NCBI RefSeq assembly: GCF_019711435.1
Contig: NZ_JAIGNK010000001.1
Span: forward strand, 62,001 to 126,000
Length of the DNA stretch: 64,000 nucleotides
Direction of reading: 5' to 3'
Source: Qipengyuania polymorpha
Lineage (GTDB): Bacteria; Pseudomonadota; Alphaproteobacteria; Sphingomonadales; Sphingomonadaceae
Below, piece by piece: positions 27,797-37,674 of this stretch. Within the stretch, counting starts at the first letter, position 1. Every line of letters starts with the position of its first letter. The translations under genes were made by a program, and so were the position numbers. The notes under the pieces are model-generated. The model searched no databases, was not told where the DNA came from, and saw nothing but the letters and a program-made list of their open reading frames with translations.

Positions 27797-28972
27797 TTAT
27801 AGGGCAGCGAGTTCGCTTTCGAGCAGTGCGAGAACGCGCGTCCGGTCCGGGAAACCTTCCTCGACCCATTTGCGCTCTACCGCCTGAAGCGTCCTGGCGA
27901 CCTGCGGCCCCTTGGCCACTCCGCGCTCGACGATTTCGCCGCCTTTCAGGGGAAACTGCGGGGCTTCCCAGCCCTCGAGCACACTGGGGTCGGCGCGGGT
28001 CAGCAAGAGCCGGTCGCGGGCGCAATCGACGCCTTCGTAATAGGCAAGCGCCAGCGGGGCATCGCCATCGCGCATGTCGCGGGCGGCGACGCAGGCGAGG
28101 CGTTCGCGCTGGCTGCGCGAGAGGCGCAGCCGGGCGGAGACGGCTTCCGCGACCGCAGGCACGGGCGGCAGTAGCGCGGCGAGGCGGCGCATGGCATCGG
28201 GCTCAACGCCGAATTCGCGCTCGGAGCGGATGAGTTCGGCAAGTTTCTCTGCCTCGCGCTTGCCGCTTTCGGGCAGCACTTCCTGTAGCACGCCCAGCTC
28301 GCGCATCATGAAGATGGTCGGCGAGGGGTCGGGAAGGTTCAGCAGGTTCTGCAATTCCCAGCCCACCCGCTCGCGGCTGAGGCCCTTCAGCGTCGAGGCC
28401 AGCTCCCCGCAGGCACTCGTCGCCTCGTCGTCCCAGTCATCGCCGAAGCGGGTCTGGAAGCGGAAGTAGCGCAGGATACGCAAATGGTCTTCGCGGATGC
28501 GTTCGCGCGCATCGCCGATGAAGCGCACGCGGCCTGCCTCAAGGTCCTCGACCCCGCCGAAATAGTCGCTGATTTCGAGCGTTTCGGGATGGGCATAGAG
28601 CGCGTTGATGGTGAAATCGCGGCGCGAGGCGTCTTCCTTCCACTCCTGCGCGAAGGCCACGGTTGCACGGCGCCCGTCGGTCGAGACATCGCGGCGCAGC
28701 GTGGTGATCTCGACATTGCCGCCTGGCAGGATTGCCGTCACCGTGCCGTGGTCGATGCCGGTGGGCACGGTGCGGATTCCCGCTTCCTTGCAGCGGTCGA
28801 TGACCTCTGCAGGCAGCAGCGGGGTGGCGCAGTCGATATCGTGGATGTCCTTGCCGAGCAGGCTGTCGCGCACCGCGCCGCCGACATAGCGCGTGTTGTC
28901 CGCACCCAGCGCGGCGATGAGCTGCGCAAGGTCTTCGCGCCGGGTCCAGTCTGCTTGGGGCAATTGCGTCAT
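27797..28972 (-). CDS. cca: CCA tRNA nucleotidyltransferase / poly(A) polymerase family
   Basis: The 391-residue enzyme is a class II nucleotidyltransferase. GGAVRDSLLG (about residue 31) and DIHDIDCAT carry the nucleotide-binding glycine and metal-binding aspartates, RRDFTINAL is the second head-domain motif, and EDHLRILRYFRF is the neck motif. It adds or repairs the 3' CCA of tRNAs. The ATG at 28972 starts MTQLPQADW; a longer frame to 29005 would overlap the upstream gene. It is the last gene of the DUF1285-NUDIX-cca operon, 20 bp after the NUDIX gene. Confidence 0.92.
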   Translation of the reverse strand: MTQLPQADWTRREDLAQLIAALGADNTRYVGGAVRDSLLGKDIHDIDCATPLLPAEVIDRCKEAGIRTVPTGIDHGTVTAILPGGNVEITTLRRDVSTDGRRATVAFAQEWKEDASRRDFTINALYAHPETLEISDYFGGVEDLEAGRVRFIGDARERIREDHLRILRYFRFQTRFGDDWDDEATSACGELASTLKGLSRERVGWELQNLLNLPDPSPTIFMMRELGVLQEVLPESGKREAEKLAELIRSEREFGVEPDAMRRLAALLPPVPAVAEAVSARLRLSRSQRERLACVAARDMRDGDAPLALAYYEGVDCARDRLLLTRADPSVLEGWEAPQFPLKGGEIVERGVAKGPQVARTLQAVERKWVEEGFPDRTRVLALLESELAAL

Positions 28973-28992
28973 GGCGCGTGCCTTTAACCGCG

Positions 28993-29586
28993 TCAGCCCA
29001 GCCACGCCAGACGGCGCGAGAGATTGATGCAGATGGCCGCAGTTACGCCCCAGATCCGGTAACCTTCGTGGTCCATCTCGTAATAGCAGCGGTTGGCGCC
29101 TTTCCAGAAGACCTCGTTCTCGTTCCAGCGGCTGCGGTCCATGAGGAGGTCGAGCGGCGCTTCGAACCAGCTTTCCACCTCGCGCGGGTCGGGGCGGATG
29201 GGAAGGTCGGCGGGCACGGTGGCGAGCACGGGGGTGATGTCGAAGCCGGTGCCGGTCTGGTAGCGGTCGGTCGTGCCGATGACGCGCACCTGTTCATGCG
29301 CGATGCCGAGTTCCTCCCATGCTTCGCGCAAAGCGGCTTCGACGGCGTCCTCACCCTCATCGATTTTGCCGCCGGGGAAGGCGACCTGGCCCGGGTGGTC
29401 GCGCATGGTGCGCGGGCGCTGGGTGAGGAGGACGGTGGGGTCCTCGCGCTCGGTCACGGCGATGAGGACGGCGGCATCGGCGGTGCGGTCGAGGTCGGCA
29501 AAGCGCGCATCGGACAGCAGGCCGTCGAGTTCGCTGGCGTGACCCTGCTCGAACAGTTCTGTCAGGCGGTCGAAGAGCGAACTCAT
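28993..29586 (-). CDS. NUDIX hydrolase, CoA pyrophosphatase type
   Basis: The 197-residue protein holds a full NUDIX box in GGKIDEGEDAVEAALREAWE plus ELGI (about residues 72-95). The preceding TQRPRTMRDHPGQVAFPGG is the signature that separates CoA pyrophosphatases (NudL-like) from other NUDIX enzymes. It would hydrolyse CoA or acyl-CoA pyrophosphate bonds, giving 4'-phosphopantetheine and 3',5'-ADP. Its start overlaps the DUF1285 stop by four bases (ATGA). Confidence 0.9.
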   Translation of the reverse strand: MSSLFDRLTELFEQGHASELDGLLSDARFADLDRTADAAVLIAVTEREDPTVLLTQRPRTMRDHPGQVAFPGGKIDEGEDAVEAALREAWEELGIAHEQVRVIGTTDRYQTGTGFDITPVLATVPADLPIRPDPREVESWFEAPLDLLMDRSRWNENEVFWKGANRCYYEMDHEGYRIWGVTAAICINLSRRLAWLG

Positions 29587-30131
29587 GCGGGCAGGAGCGA
29601 GAAGGTCTCGCCGCCGCTGGTGACGGTCCAGTCGTCGCCCTCGGCGAGCGCGATTTGCGCCAGTTGCTCGTAGGTCGAGCGGTTGAGCCGGGCCTCGCAG
29701 CCGCGCCGCACGTGTAGGTAGAGCGCGGGCTTCTCCGCATCGCCCTCGGCGCGGAGGCGGTTTTCGGGACCGGCCACCACCAGTTCGTCGGTATTGAGGC
29801 GGAAGGCTAGATCGCCGTCCACCCGGCTCACGTCGGTGGCAATGAAACAGGCGTCCTCCACTTCGATGGAGAGCTTCTGGTAGGGCACGACCAGCCAGTA
29901 ACTGCCGTCTTCCTCGCGGTTGAGCAGGCCGGAAAAGGCGCGCACCATGGCTGGGCGTGTAATCTCGCTACCGTCATGAAGCCATGTCCCGTCGGCGCGG
30001 ATGACCATGTGGCTGTCGTCTGTATTTTCGGGCGACCATTGCTCGACCGGCGGCAGGCGGCGCTCCGCCACGGCCTCGGCGATGTCGGCGAGGCTCATTC
30101 CGGCGAGTTCGGGGGGCGGGGTATAGACCAT
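29583..30131 (-). CDS. DUF1285 domain protein
   Basis: The 182-residue cytosolic protein has the DUF1285 signatures: an early WSPENTDDSHMVIRADGTW, the central YWLVVPYQKLSIEVEDACF and the C-terminal LYLHVRRGCEARLNRSTYEQ. The family has a known double-domain beta fold but no assigned role. It is the first gene of the three-gene operon with the NUDIX hydrolase and CCA-transferase, an arrangement common in alphaproteobacteria, which hints at RNA or nucleotide metabolism. Confidence 0.88.
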   Translation of the reverse strand: MVYTPPPELAGMSLADIAEAVAERRLPPVEQWSPENTDDSHMVIRADGTWLHDGSEITRPAMVRAFSGLLNREEDGSYWLVVPYQKLSIEVEDACFIATDVSRVDGDLAFRLNTDELVVAGPENRLRAEGDAEKPALYLHVRRGCEARLNRSTYEQLAQIALAEGDDWTVTSGGETFSLLPA

Positions 30132-30192
30132 TGCAGGGACAATGGATGGCGCGGGTCTTGGTGCCGCGCAAGTCCCTGCGCGCGAGTGTTCT

Positions 30193-30735
30193 CTAGCGCG
30201 CGGCTTCGCTCGTCTCTTCGGTCCAGGGGCCGAGCATTCCTTCGGGCGGGAGGATCACGGGATTGCCCGTGCGGAGCAGCAACCGTTCGCGCTCGAAGGG
30301 GCCGGGGCAGTGCCAGCCGCCGGTATGTTCGGCAGTGAAGTTCCACTGGCCGTAATAGTCCGCATCGCCGATGAGCACCTGCGGGTAGGGCGGCGCGCCG
30401 TCCTCGAAGGCCGCGTCTATCGCGCCGAGGCTCGCCGCCATCAGCGCCTTGCCGAAACCTTCGCCCTGCCGCCCGGGCATGACCGCAACCGGTCCCACCA
30501 TGATGATCGGGTGCGGGCGGCCCTTGGGGTCGGTCAGCGCGACCGGCCATAGCTGGATCGAGCCGACGAGATAGTCTTCCTCGTCAAGCGCGGCGAAGCT
30601 GAGGCCGGGGAGCCAGTCGCTGCCCTCACGGATGCGATAGGCGGTGCGCGCATGGCGACCCTCGCCAAAAGCGGCGTCGAGCAATTGCTCGATCAGCACG
30701 GAATCGACCGCGGAGAGGGGAACCAGTGTCGCCAT
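30193..30735 (-). CDS. GNAT-family N-acetyltransferase
   Basis: The 180-residue protein has the acetyl-CoA-binding signature in VGPVAVMPGRQGEGFGKALM (motif A, about residues 80-99), which marks GCN5-related acetyltransferases. The C-terminal third after QWNFTAEHTGGW is typical of the subgroup that also occurs near DUF1285 operons. Acceptor substrate is unknown. It is in the same direction as the DUF1285-NUDIX-cca genes, with a 61-bp gap, so it may be the first gene of that unit. Confidence 0.85.
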   Translation of the reverse strand: MATLVPLSAVDSVLIEQLLDAAFGEGRHARTAYRIREGSDWLPGLSFAALDEEDYLVGSIQLWPVALTDPKGRPHPIIMVGPVAVMPGRQGEGFGKALMAASLGAIDAAFEDGAPPYPQVLIGDADYYGQWNFTAEHTGGWHCPGPFERERLLLRTGNPVILPPEGMLGPWTEETSEAAR

Positions 30736-30784
30736 GGGCCGCGGCCACTAGGCGTGCGCGCGCAGCCTGTCGATGAAATTCGGC

Positions 30785-31948
30785 TTACTTGGGGCGAAGC
30801 TCGAGCAGCCTGCCGCCTTCGCCATCCTCCAGCACCCACAGCGCTCCGTCGGGGCCTTCGATGACCGAGCGGATGCGCTTGCCCATGTCGTAGCGGGCGA
30901 CTTCGCGGGCGGTCTCGCCGTCGATGCTCACGCGGATGAGCGCCTTGGTCTTGAGGCCCGAAATCATCGCATCACCCTTCCATGCGCTGAACAGTGTTCC
31001 GTCGAGGATGGTCATGTTGCCGGGCGCAATCACCGGGGTCCAGCCGACCACGGGCTTGGTAAAGCCGTCGTCGGGCGAGTGATCGGGGATATTGCTATCG
31101 TTGTAATTGATGCCGTTCGAGCGCAGCGGCCAGCCGTAATTCGCGCCGCGCGCCACGAGATTGAGTTCGTCGCCGCCCTTGGGGCCATGCTCGACTTCCC
31201 ACAAGCGCCCGGCCGCGTCGAAATCGATGCCGAGGATGTTGCGATGGCCGTAGGACCAGATGTCGTCACCCCACGGATTGCCATCGGCTGGCGTGCCGTC
31301 GAGGTTCAGGCGAACGATGGTGCCGAGATTGTTGGAAAGGTCCTGCGCAGGGTCCTTTTGCTGCCGGTCGCCGCTTGCGACATACATGTATTTCTCGTCC
31401 GGGCTGAAGACGATGCGGTGCGAATAATGCCCGCGTCCGGAGGTCTTGTCCTGCCGCCAGATGACGTCGAGCCCGGTGATGGCGCAGGTCTGGTGTTCCT
31501 CGCACAGGAGCTTGCCGCGCCCGACGACGGCGCCGCGCGTGTCGCCCGGTCCAGCTTCGGCCCAGCTGAGGTAGATGGTGCGGCCCGAGATGTCCGAACT
31601 CGCCTCACTCGGCAGGAAGGCGACATCGCCAAGCCCGCCCTGCCCGCCGTAGTCGACCTCCGGCACGCCTTCGAAGAAGATGGCGCGCTCGTTTTCGACA
31701 TTCTTGCCCCTGATTGTGCCGCTTTTCTCGGTGATCACGATGACATCGGTGCCCGGCACGAAGGCCGCGGCCCAGGGCTCGTTGTAAGTGCCGCGCTCGG
31801 TAATCGAGAAAGGAGTACCGTCTTGCTCGATGGGGGCGGGCGTGGAAGTCGCTTCGCCCGCCTCTTCACCGGTGGAATAGCCGCTGCCGCAACTTGCGAG
31901 CAGGGCAACAGGCGATAGGGTGGCGGCAAGGACGGTAAGGCGTTTCAT
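30785..31948 (-). CDS. PQQ-dependent sugar dehydrogenase-like lipoprotein
   Basis: The 387-residue product has a lipoprotein signal (LLASC, Cys 20). The six-bladed beta-propeller of soluble quinoprotein glucose/sorbosone dehydrogenases follows, with EPWAAAFVPG, GQGGLGDVAFLP, GHYSHRIVFSPD, and SYGHRNILGIDFD. The family oxidises aldose sugars using PQQ and passes electrons to the respiratory chain; cofactor residues were not individually verified. The ATG at 31948 has GGGAG eleven bases upstream. The start codon overlaps the divergent rnhB start (shared CATG). Confidence 0.86.
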   Translation of the reverse strand: MKRLTVLAATLSPVALLASCGSGYSTGEEAGEATSTPAPIEQDGTPFSITERGTYNEPWAAAFVPGTDVIVITEKSGTIRGKNVENERAIFFEGVPEVDYGGQGGLGDVAFLPSEASSDISGRTIYLSWAEAGPGDTRGAVVGRGKLLCEEHQTCAITGLDVIWRQDKTSGRGHYSHRIVFSPDEKYMYVASGDRQQKDPAQDLSNNLGTIVRLNLDGTPADGNPWGDDIWSYGHRNILGIDFDAAGRLWEVEHGPKGGDELNLVARGANYGWPLRSNGINYNDSNIPDHSPDDGFTKPVVGWTPVIAPGNMTILDGTLFSAWKGDAMISGLKTKALIRVSIDGETAREVARYDMGKRIRSVIEGPDGALWVLEDGEGGRLLELRPK

Positions 31949-32570
31949 GTTTTCAGCTACTCCCGAAAATGGTCTGGGCGATGCCCCGCTGGTAATCGGC
32001 GTGGACGAGGCCGGGCGTGGGCCGCTCGCCGGACCCGTGGTCGCTGCCGCGGTGGTACTGTGCAAGCCCTGTCCCGGTGGCCTCGACGATTCCAAAAAGC
32101 TCTCCGCTGCCAAGCGTTCCAAGCTCGAGCCGCAAATCCAGTCGCGTTGCGCATGGGGCCTGGCGGTGGTCGAGCCGGAGGACATCGACCGCCTCAACAT
32201 ATTCGGCGCGACCATGCTGGCGATGACGCTGGCGACGCAGCGCTGTGTCGGGGCGCTTGGGCAGGAACCGGTCGAGGTGCTCATCGACGGGAACATGACC
32301 CCGCATGGCCGCCGCGAGGAATGGCGCTGGCCCGCGCGCGCCATCGTCGGCGGTGACGGCAAGGAGGCTTGCATCTCGGCTGCTTCCATCCTCGCCAAGG
32401 AATACCGCGACCGCATCATGGTCGAGGCTGCGAAAGCCCACCCCCAATACGGCTGGGACAGCAACAAGGGATACGGCTCGAAAATGCACATGGAGGCGCT
32501 GCGCCTCCACGGCCCGACGCCCTTGCACCGCCGCAGCTTCGCGCCGGTCAGCCAGATGGAATTGCTCTAG
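31947..32570 (+). CDS. rnhB: ribonuclease HII
   Basis: The 207-residue enzyme removes RNA from DNA:RNA hybrids and single ribonucleotides from DNA. The active-site segment VIGVDEAGRGPLAGPVVAAA carries the DEAGRG signature; DDSKKL and the late Asp-containing region around GWDSNKGYGS are also present. The ATG at 31947 has AAGG upstream and overlaps the start codon of the divergent dehydrogenase gene; a GTG at 31920 is an alternative start. Its stop interlocks with the sulfotransferase gene from the opposite strand. Confidence 0.93.
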   Translation: MFSATPENGLGDAPLVIGVDEAGRGPLAGPVVAAAVVLCKPCPGGLDDSKKLSAAKRSKLEPQIQSRCAWGLAVVEPEDIDRLNIFGATMLAMTLATQRCVGALGQEPVEVLIDGNMTPHGRREEWRWPARAIVGGDGKEACISAASILAKEYRDRIMVEAAKAHPQYGWDSNKGYGSKMHMEALRLHGPTPLHRRSFAPVSQMELL

Positions 32571-33265
32571 GGCGCGAAGGCCTTCGCCCGCAGGGTTTCG
32601 ATATAGGCCTTGCCGAAAGCTTCGGCGGCATCGTCGTCGCGCGCCATGCCGCCTTCCTGTTCGTTGGCCGCCGACAGCTCGTCCCGGCTGTTGACGCGGG
32701 GAAATTGCACCTGCGGGACCGGTACCTCGAGGAAGCGGCACAGGGGCTCCCATCCCTCCATGGGATGGAACACCAGCAGGCGTTCTTCCGGTAGGCTCGC
32801 AGCGACCTCGGCATTCCTGCCCTCGAACCACCTGGTCATGAAGGCGCGGTCGCGAATGTCCCCGCCACCGAAGTGGTCGAAAATGACGCCCTTCATCATG
32901 TCCCCCGTCGGTGTGCCGACCAGGTGTGCCTGCATCGCGTCGGAAAAGATCGTCTCGCTCACCGATTCAAACCAGCTGTCGGCATCGCGCACGGTCAGCA
33001 CGATTTTCGCTTCGGGATGATGGTCCGCAAGCTCGCGCCAGTAGGATGCGCCGGGATAATCGACGGTCGCGCGGAAGCCGCGGAAGATCTCGTCCCAATC
33101 CGGCCTGCCCTCGACGACATCGAGCCACAGCGGCACCTGGCGGCGGGCATCGGCGAACAGTTCGGCCATGTGGAAGCATGGTCCGAAGCCAAGATGCTCG
33201 AGTGCGAATTTCATCGTGAAGGTTGCCGTCCGGCCCACACCTGCACCGATCACATCCAGCCCCAT
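32567..33265 (-). CDS. sulfotransferase-family protein
   Basis: The 232-residue protein begins MGLDVIGAGVGRTATFTMKF, where GVGRTAT is the 5'-PSB-like loop of the small sulfotransferase family (also found in PAPS-independent homologues), followed by LEHLGFGPCFHM. The later VLTVRDADSWFESV segment is the 3'-phosphate-binding region. It would transfer sulfate from PAPS to an unknown acceptor. The ATG at 33265 has GGAGG five bases upstream. It is divergent from ccrM, sharing the 260-bp leader rich in GANTC sites. Confidence 0.85.
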   Translation of the reverse strand: MGLDVIGAGVGRTATFTMKFALEHLGFGPCFHMAELFADARRQVPLWLDVVEGRPDWDEIFRGFRATVDYPGASYWRELADHHPEAKIVLTVRDADSWFESVSETIFSDAMQAHLVGTPTGDMMKGVIFDHFGGGDIRDRAFMTRWFEGRNAEVAASLPEERLLVFHPMEGWEPLCRFLEVPVPQVQFPRVNSRDELSAANEQEGGMARDDDAAEAFGKAYIETLRAKAFAP

Positions 33266-33340
33266 TCCAGCCTCCGTTTCCGAGGCGACCCATCGATTTC
33301 GAACATTATCACAGGCGCGTGAGCAATGCGAAAACGAGTT

Positions 33341-34668
<1,328 letters not shown>

Positions 34669-34714
34669 GTGTAGGTGTTAAAAAGAACTTCGGTAATCTC
34701 GGTGGTCCCAATTA

Positions 34715-35659
34715 ATGAGTAGCGTCGACGGCAAGGGCCGTAATTGGGTCTCAAGCAATTTTTTCTCAATTGGGTTGGTCTCTTTGTATCTTGTTGTGGG
34801 AGCACTCGCTTTCCACGCCGGATCGATAAACTCTGTGAGAACTTACCAGACTCATCAACATCTTGTAGAAGCATCCGAGATTGCGACAGCTAAATGTCAG
34901 AATCGCAAGCGAAGTGCACATGTCGAATGCGTGCTTGAGGTCTTAGAAGCTGCTGGTGAAACTAGTAGGTCGGAACAAGACCTTGTTGCGCAGCAGCAGA
35001 TGGCGTTTTTCACTTTAGTGCTGTCAGTTCTTGGCATGTTGACGTTGGGTGCGACGATTTGGGCGTTGTTCTATGTTCGGGGAACACTTCTCGAAACTCG
35101 AAGAATGGCGGTCGATACGAGCGCCATGGCTAAGCAAGCACGACTGTCGACCAAGGCTGCCCGTGCAGCAGTTACGAAAACGCAAATGATCGGTGAGGCA
35201 CAAGTAAGGTGCTATCTGCATTTGATTTCGGCCCACCTCGGTTTTTCGCCGAATGGTCAGGCTGTTGTAAAATGCTTGATCAAAAATAGTGGGCAATCTC
35301 CTGCCAAAAGTGTGCGAGCAAAGGGTGAGATTTGCTTCATCAATGCAAATGTTGATCCTAAGCACGTAACAAATTTCCAATACAATGAACAAATAGATGT
35401 TGTTAGTGAAGCAGACATTCCAGCTGAAAGTTCTCAAGAAATTAGATTCATCATTCCCGGAGATATCAGTTTATTAGAATTCGAGAATGTATCCGTTGAA
35501 AATCGAGCACTTTTGACCTTAGATGTTGAGTTAACGGCAGTAGACGTTTTCGGAAATACAAATATTTCTTCAGACACTTCTATTTGCTATCCGCATGAAC
35601 CATTCGAAATAAACGATTGGATCGAATTGCATCGAGACACCCGCCTCGCTGACCTCTGA
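34715..35659 (+). CDS. AT-rich two-helix membrane protein, probably acquired
   Basis: The 314-residue protein has a membrane helix near 18-38 and another near 96-118. Between them lies a soluble loop with two cysteines (AKCQNRKRSAHVECV); after the second helix comes a helical, coiled-coil-prone stretch (ETRRMAVDTSAMAKQAR onward) and a beta-rich domain. Similar proteins are widespread in mobile DNA and have no assigned role. The coding strand is strikingly AT-rich compared with the rest of the window: bases 35341-35400 hold only 19 G or C. It lies between ccrM and folP with no integrase or repeat nearby. Confidence 0.75.
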   Translation: MSSVDGKGRNWVSSNFFSIGLVSLYLVVGALAFHAGSINSVRTYQTHQHLVEASEIATAKCQNRKRSAHVECVLEVLEAAGETSRSEQDLVAQQQMAFFTLVLSVLGMLTLGATIWALFYVRGTLLETRRMAVDTSAMAKQARLSTKAARAAVTKTQMIGEAQVRCYLHLISAHLGFSPNGQAVVKCLIKNSGQSPAKSVRAKGEICFINANVDPKHVTNFQYNEQIDVVSEADIPAESSQEIRFIIPGDISLLEFENVSVENRALLTLDVELTAVDVFGNTNISSDTSICYPHEPFEINDWIELHRDTRLADL

Positions 35660-35766
35660 CACAAGAAAGCTTGGCGTTGTTTCCAAACTGGCTTTTGAGC
35701 ATGACGATTGAGTTGCGAACCATGCGGTATTCCATCCCGCCAGCAATGCGCTAGGGCAGTCCAACC

Positions 35767-36876
35767 ATGACTGACAGCATCTACATCCGCCCCATCGGCC
35801 TCGTCCCCGGTCCGCAGTCCGAGCATGGCAATGCCATTCGCCTCGCCGGAGGCATGGTCTATGCCAGCCGCTTTGCCGTGGTCCTGCGCCGTGACGGCAA
35901 GATTGCCGAGCGGTGGCTGGCCTCGCCCGATACCATGGCCGAGGTGCTTGGCGGCCTGCCCGACGAGGTGGGCGCTGAGGCCGAACAGCAGTGGGCCAAC
36001 CTCACCCTCGCGCATCCGGCGCTGGAGCTGGGCAGCCGGACCATCAGGCTCGACCAGCCGCAGGTGATGGGCATTCTCAACATGACGCCCGACAGCTTCA
36101 GCGACGGCGGCTCCAACACCGATATCTCCGCCGCGCGCGAGCATGCTGCAACGATGGTCGAGGCAGGGGCGAGCATCATCGATGTCGGCGGCGAGAGCAC
36201 GCGGCCGGGCGCAAAGCCGGTGTGGGAAGGGGACGAAATCGAGCGCGTCGTGCCTGCTATCGAGGCCTGCGCCGCGATGGGCGCGGCAGTCAGCGTCGAC
36301 ACGCGCAAGGCGGCGGTGATGGAGGCGGCGCTGGCCGCTGGGGCGAGCCTCATCAACGATGTGTCGGGCCTCACCCACGACATGCGCAGCGCCGAGGTCG
36401 TGGCGGCTGCAAGCTGCCCGGTGGTGCTGATGCACGCACCCGGCAGCGGCGCCGACCTGCACGAGGGCGGGGACTACGCCAGTGTGGTCTTCGACGTCTT
36501 CGACGAATTGCGCGCCCGCCGCGATGCCGCGCTGGAAGCGGGCATTGCCGCCAGCCGCATCCTGCTCGACCCCGGCATCGGCTTCGGCAAGAGCCTTGCC
36601 GACAATCTCGCGCTCATGAACGCGCTGCCGCTGTTCCACGCGCTCGGCCACCCGCTGTTGCTGGGTGTCAGCCGCAAGCGCATGATTGGCGCCATGTCGA
36701 ACGAAGCAGAGGCCGACGCGCGCCTCGGCGGCAGCATCGCGCTGACCACGAAGGGCATGGATGCAGGCGTGCAACTCCACCGTGTCCACGATGTCCGCGA
36801 CACCGTCCAGGCGCGCAACGTCTGGCGGGGCCTGCGCGACGCGGCGCTGACCGATTTTGCGGATTTGCCGGGTTAA
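35767..36876 (+). CDS. folP: dihydropteroate synthase
   Basis: The 369-residue enzyme makes dihydropteroate from 6-hydroxymethyl-dihydropterin pyrophosphate and p-aminobenzoate in folate synthesis, and is the target of sulfonamides. The signature [15 protein letters not shown] starts near residue 100, and [33 protein letters not shown] and VSRKRMIG follow. The extra 100 residues in front of the synthase domain are unlike the E. coli enzyme but occur in alphaproteobacteria. Its stop interlocks with the convergent SDR gene. Confidence 0.95.
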   Translation: MTDSIYIRPIGLVPGPQSEHGNAIRLAGGMVYASRFAVVLRRDGKIAERWLASPDTMAEVLGGLPDEVGAEAEQQWANLTLAHPALELGSRTIRLDQPQVMGILNMTPDSFSDGGSNTDISAAREHAATMVEAGASIIDVGGESTRPGAKPVWEGDEIERVVPAIEACAAMGAAVSVDTRKAAVMEAALAAGASLINDVSGLTHDMRSAEVVAAASCPVVLMHAPGSGADLHEGGDYASVVFDVFDELRARRDAALEAGIAASRILLDPGIGFGKSLADNLALMNALPLFHALGHPLLLGVSRKRMIGAMSNEAEADARLGGSIALTTKGMDAGVQLHRVHDVRDTVQARNVWRGLRDAALTDFADLPG

Positions 36877-37655
36877 TCCCCCGGCGAGGCAGCACTTCCC
36901 GCCAGCAGACCGCCGTCGAGCGTGAGCTCCGAACCGGTCATGTAGCCGCTGTCCGGCCCGGCGAGATAGACGCAGAGCGCGGCCACTTCCTCGACCGTGC
37001 CGAAGCGCTTCAGGGGGGTGTCCTTGACCATCGCGGCCTTGCGCTCTTCGAGGTCCGGGCCATTGCCGAGAAGCGTTTCCCACATCGGCGTGAGCACCGC
37101 GGCAGGATGGATGGAATTGCAGCGGATCCGCCAGCCCTGCTGGGCCGCGTAAAGCGCCACCGACTTGGTGTGGTTGCGGATCGCCGCCTTGCTCGCTGCA
37201 TAGGCTGCTGCGCCGGGAATGCCGACGATGCCTGAACGCGAGGACATGTTGATGATCGAGCCGGTGCCCTTTGCCCGCATTGCACGCAGGGCATAGCGGC
37301 AGCCGAGAAAGCAGCCATCGGTGTTAACCGCGTGGACGCGGTGCCATTCCTCGAGGCTGGCATGTTCGGGATCGTGCGGGCCGGGACCATCTTCGAAGCC
37401 GGTGATGCCGGCGTTGTTCACCATCACGTCGATGGCCGGGAAGGCTTGCGCGAGTGCATCCCAGTCCGCCTCGCTCGCCACGTCGAGCTTGTGCCACTCG
37501 CAGCCGAGTTCACCCGCGGCACTTCGCCCCTCCGCCTCGTCGATATCGGTCAGTACGACGCGCGCGCCTTCTTCGGCGAAGGCCTTGCACACGGCCTTGC
37601 CGATGCCGCGCGCACCGCCGGTTACCACGCAGAGCAGATTGTCGAGCTTTGCCAT
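36873..37655 (-). CDS. short-chain dehydrogenase/reductase
   Basis: The 260-residue protein is a classical SDR. It has the nucleotide-binding [11 protein letters not shown] near residue 10, NNAGITGF, and the catalytic Ser-Tyr-Lys set in [21 protein letters not shown]. An acidic residue after the second strand (VVLTDID) suggests NAD preference. Substrate is unknown; this subgroup includes 3-alpha/20-beta-hydroxysteroid dehydrogenase-like enzymes. The ATG at 37655 opens the conserved fold, while upstream codons to 37685 do not. Confidence 0.88.
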   Translation of the reverse strand: MAKLDNLLCVVTGGARGIGKAVCKAFAEEGARVVLTDIDEAEGRSAAGELGCEWHKLDVASEADWDALAQAFPAIDVMVNNAGITGFEDGPGPHDPEHASLEEWHRVHAVNTDGCFLGCRYALRAMRAKGTGSIINMSSRSGIVGIPGAAAYAASKAAIRNHTKSVALYAAQQGWRIRCNSIHPAAVLTPMWETLLGNGPDLEERKAAMVKDTPLKRFGTVEEVAALCVYLAGPDSGYMTGSELTLDGGLLAGSAASPGD

Positions 37656-37674
37656 ACCCCGAGGGGTAGGCCGC

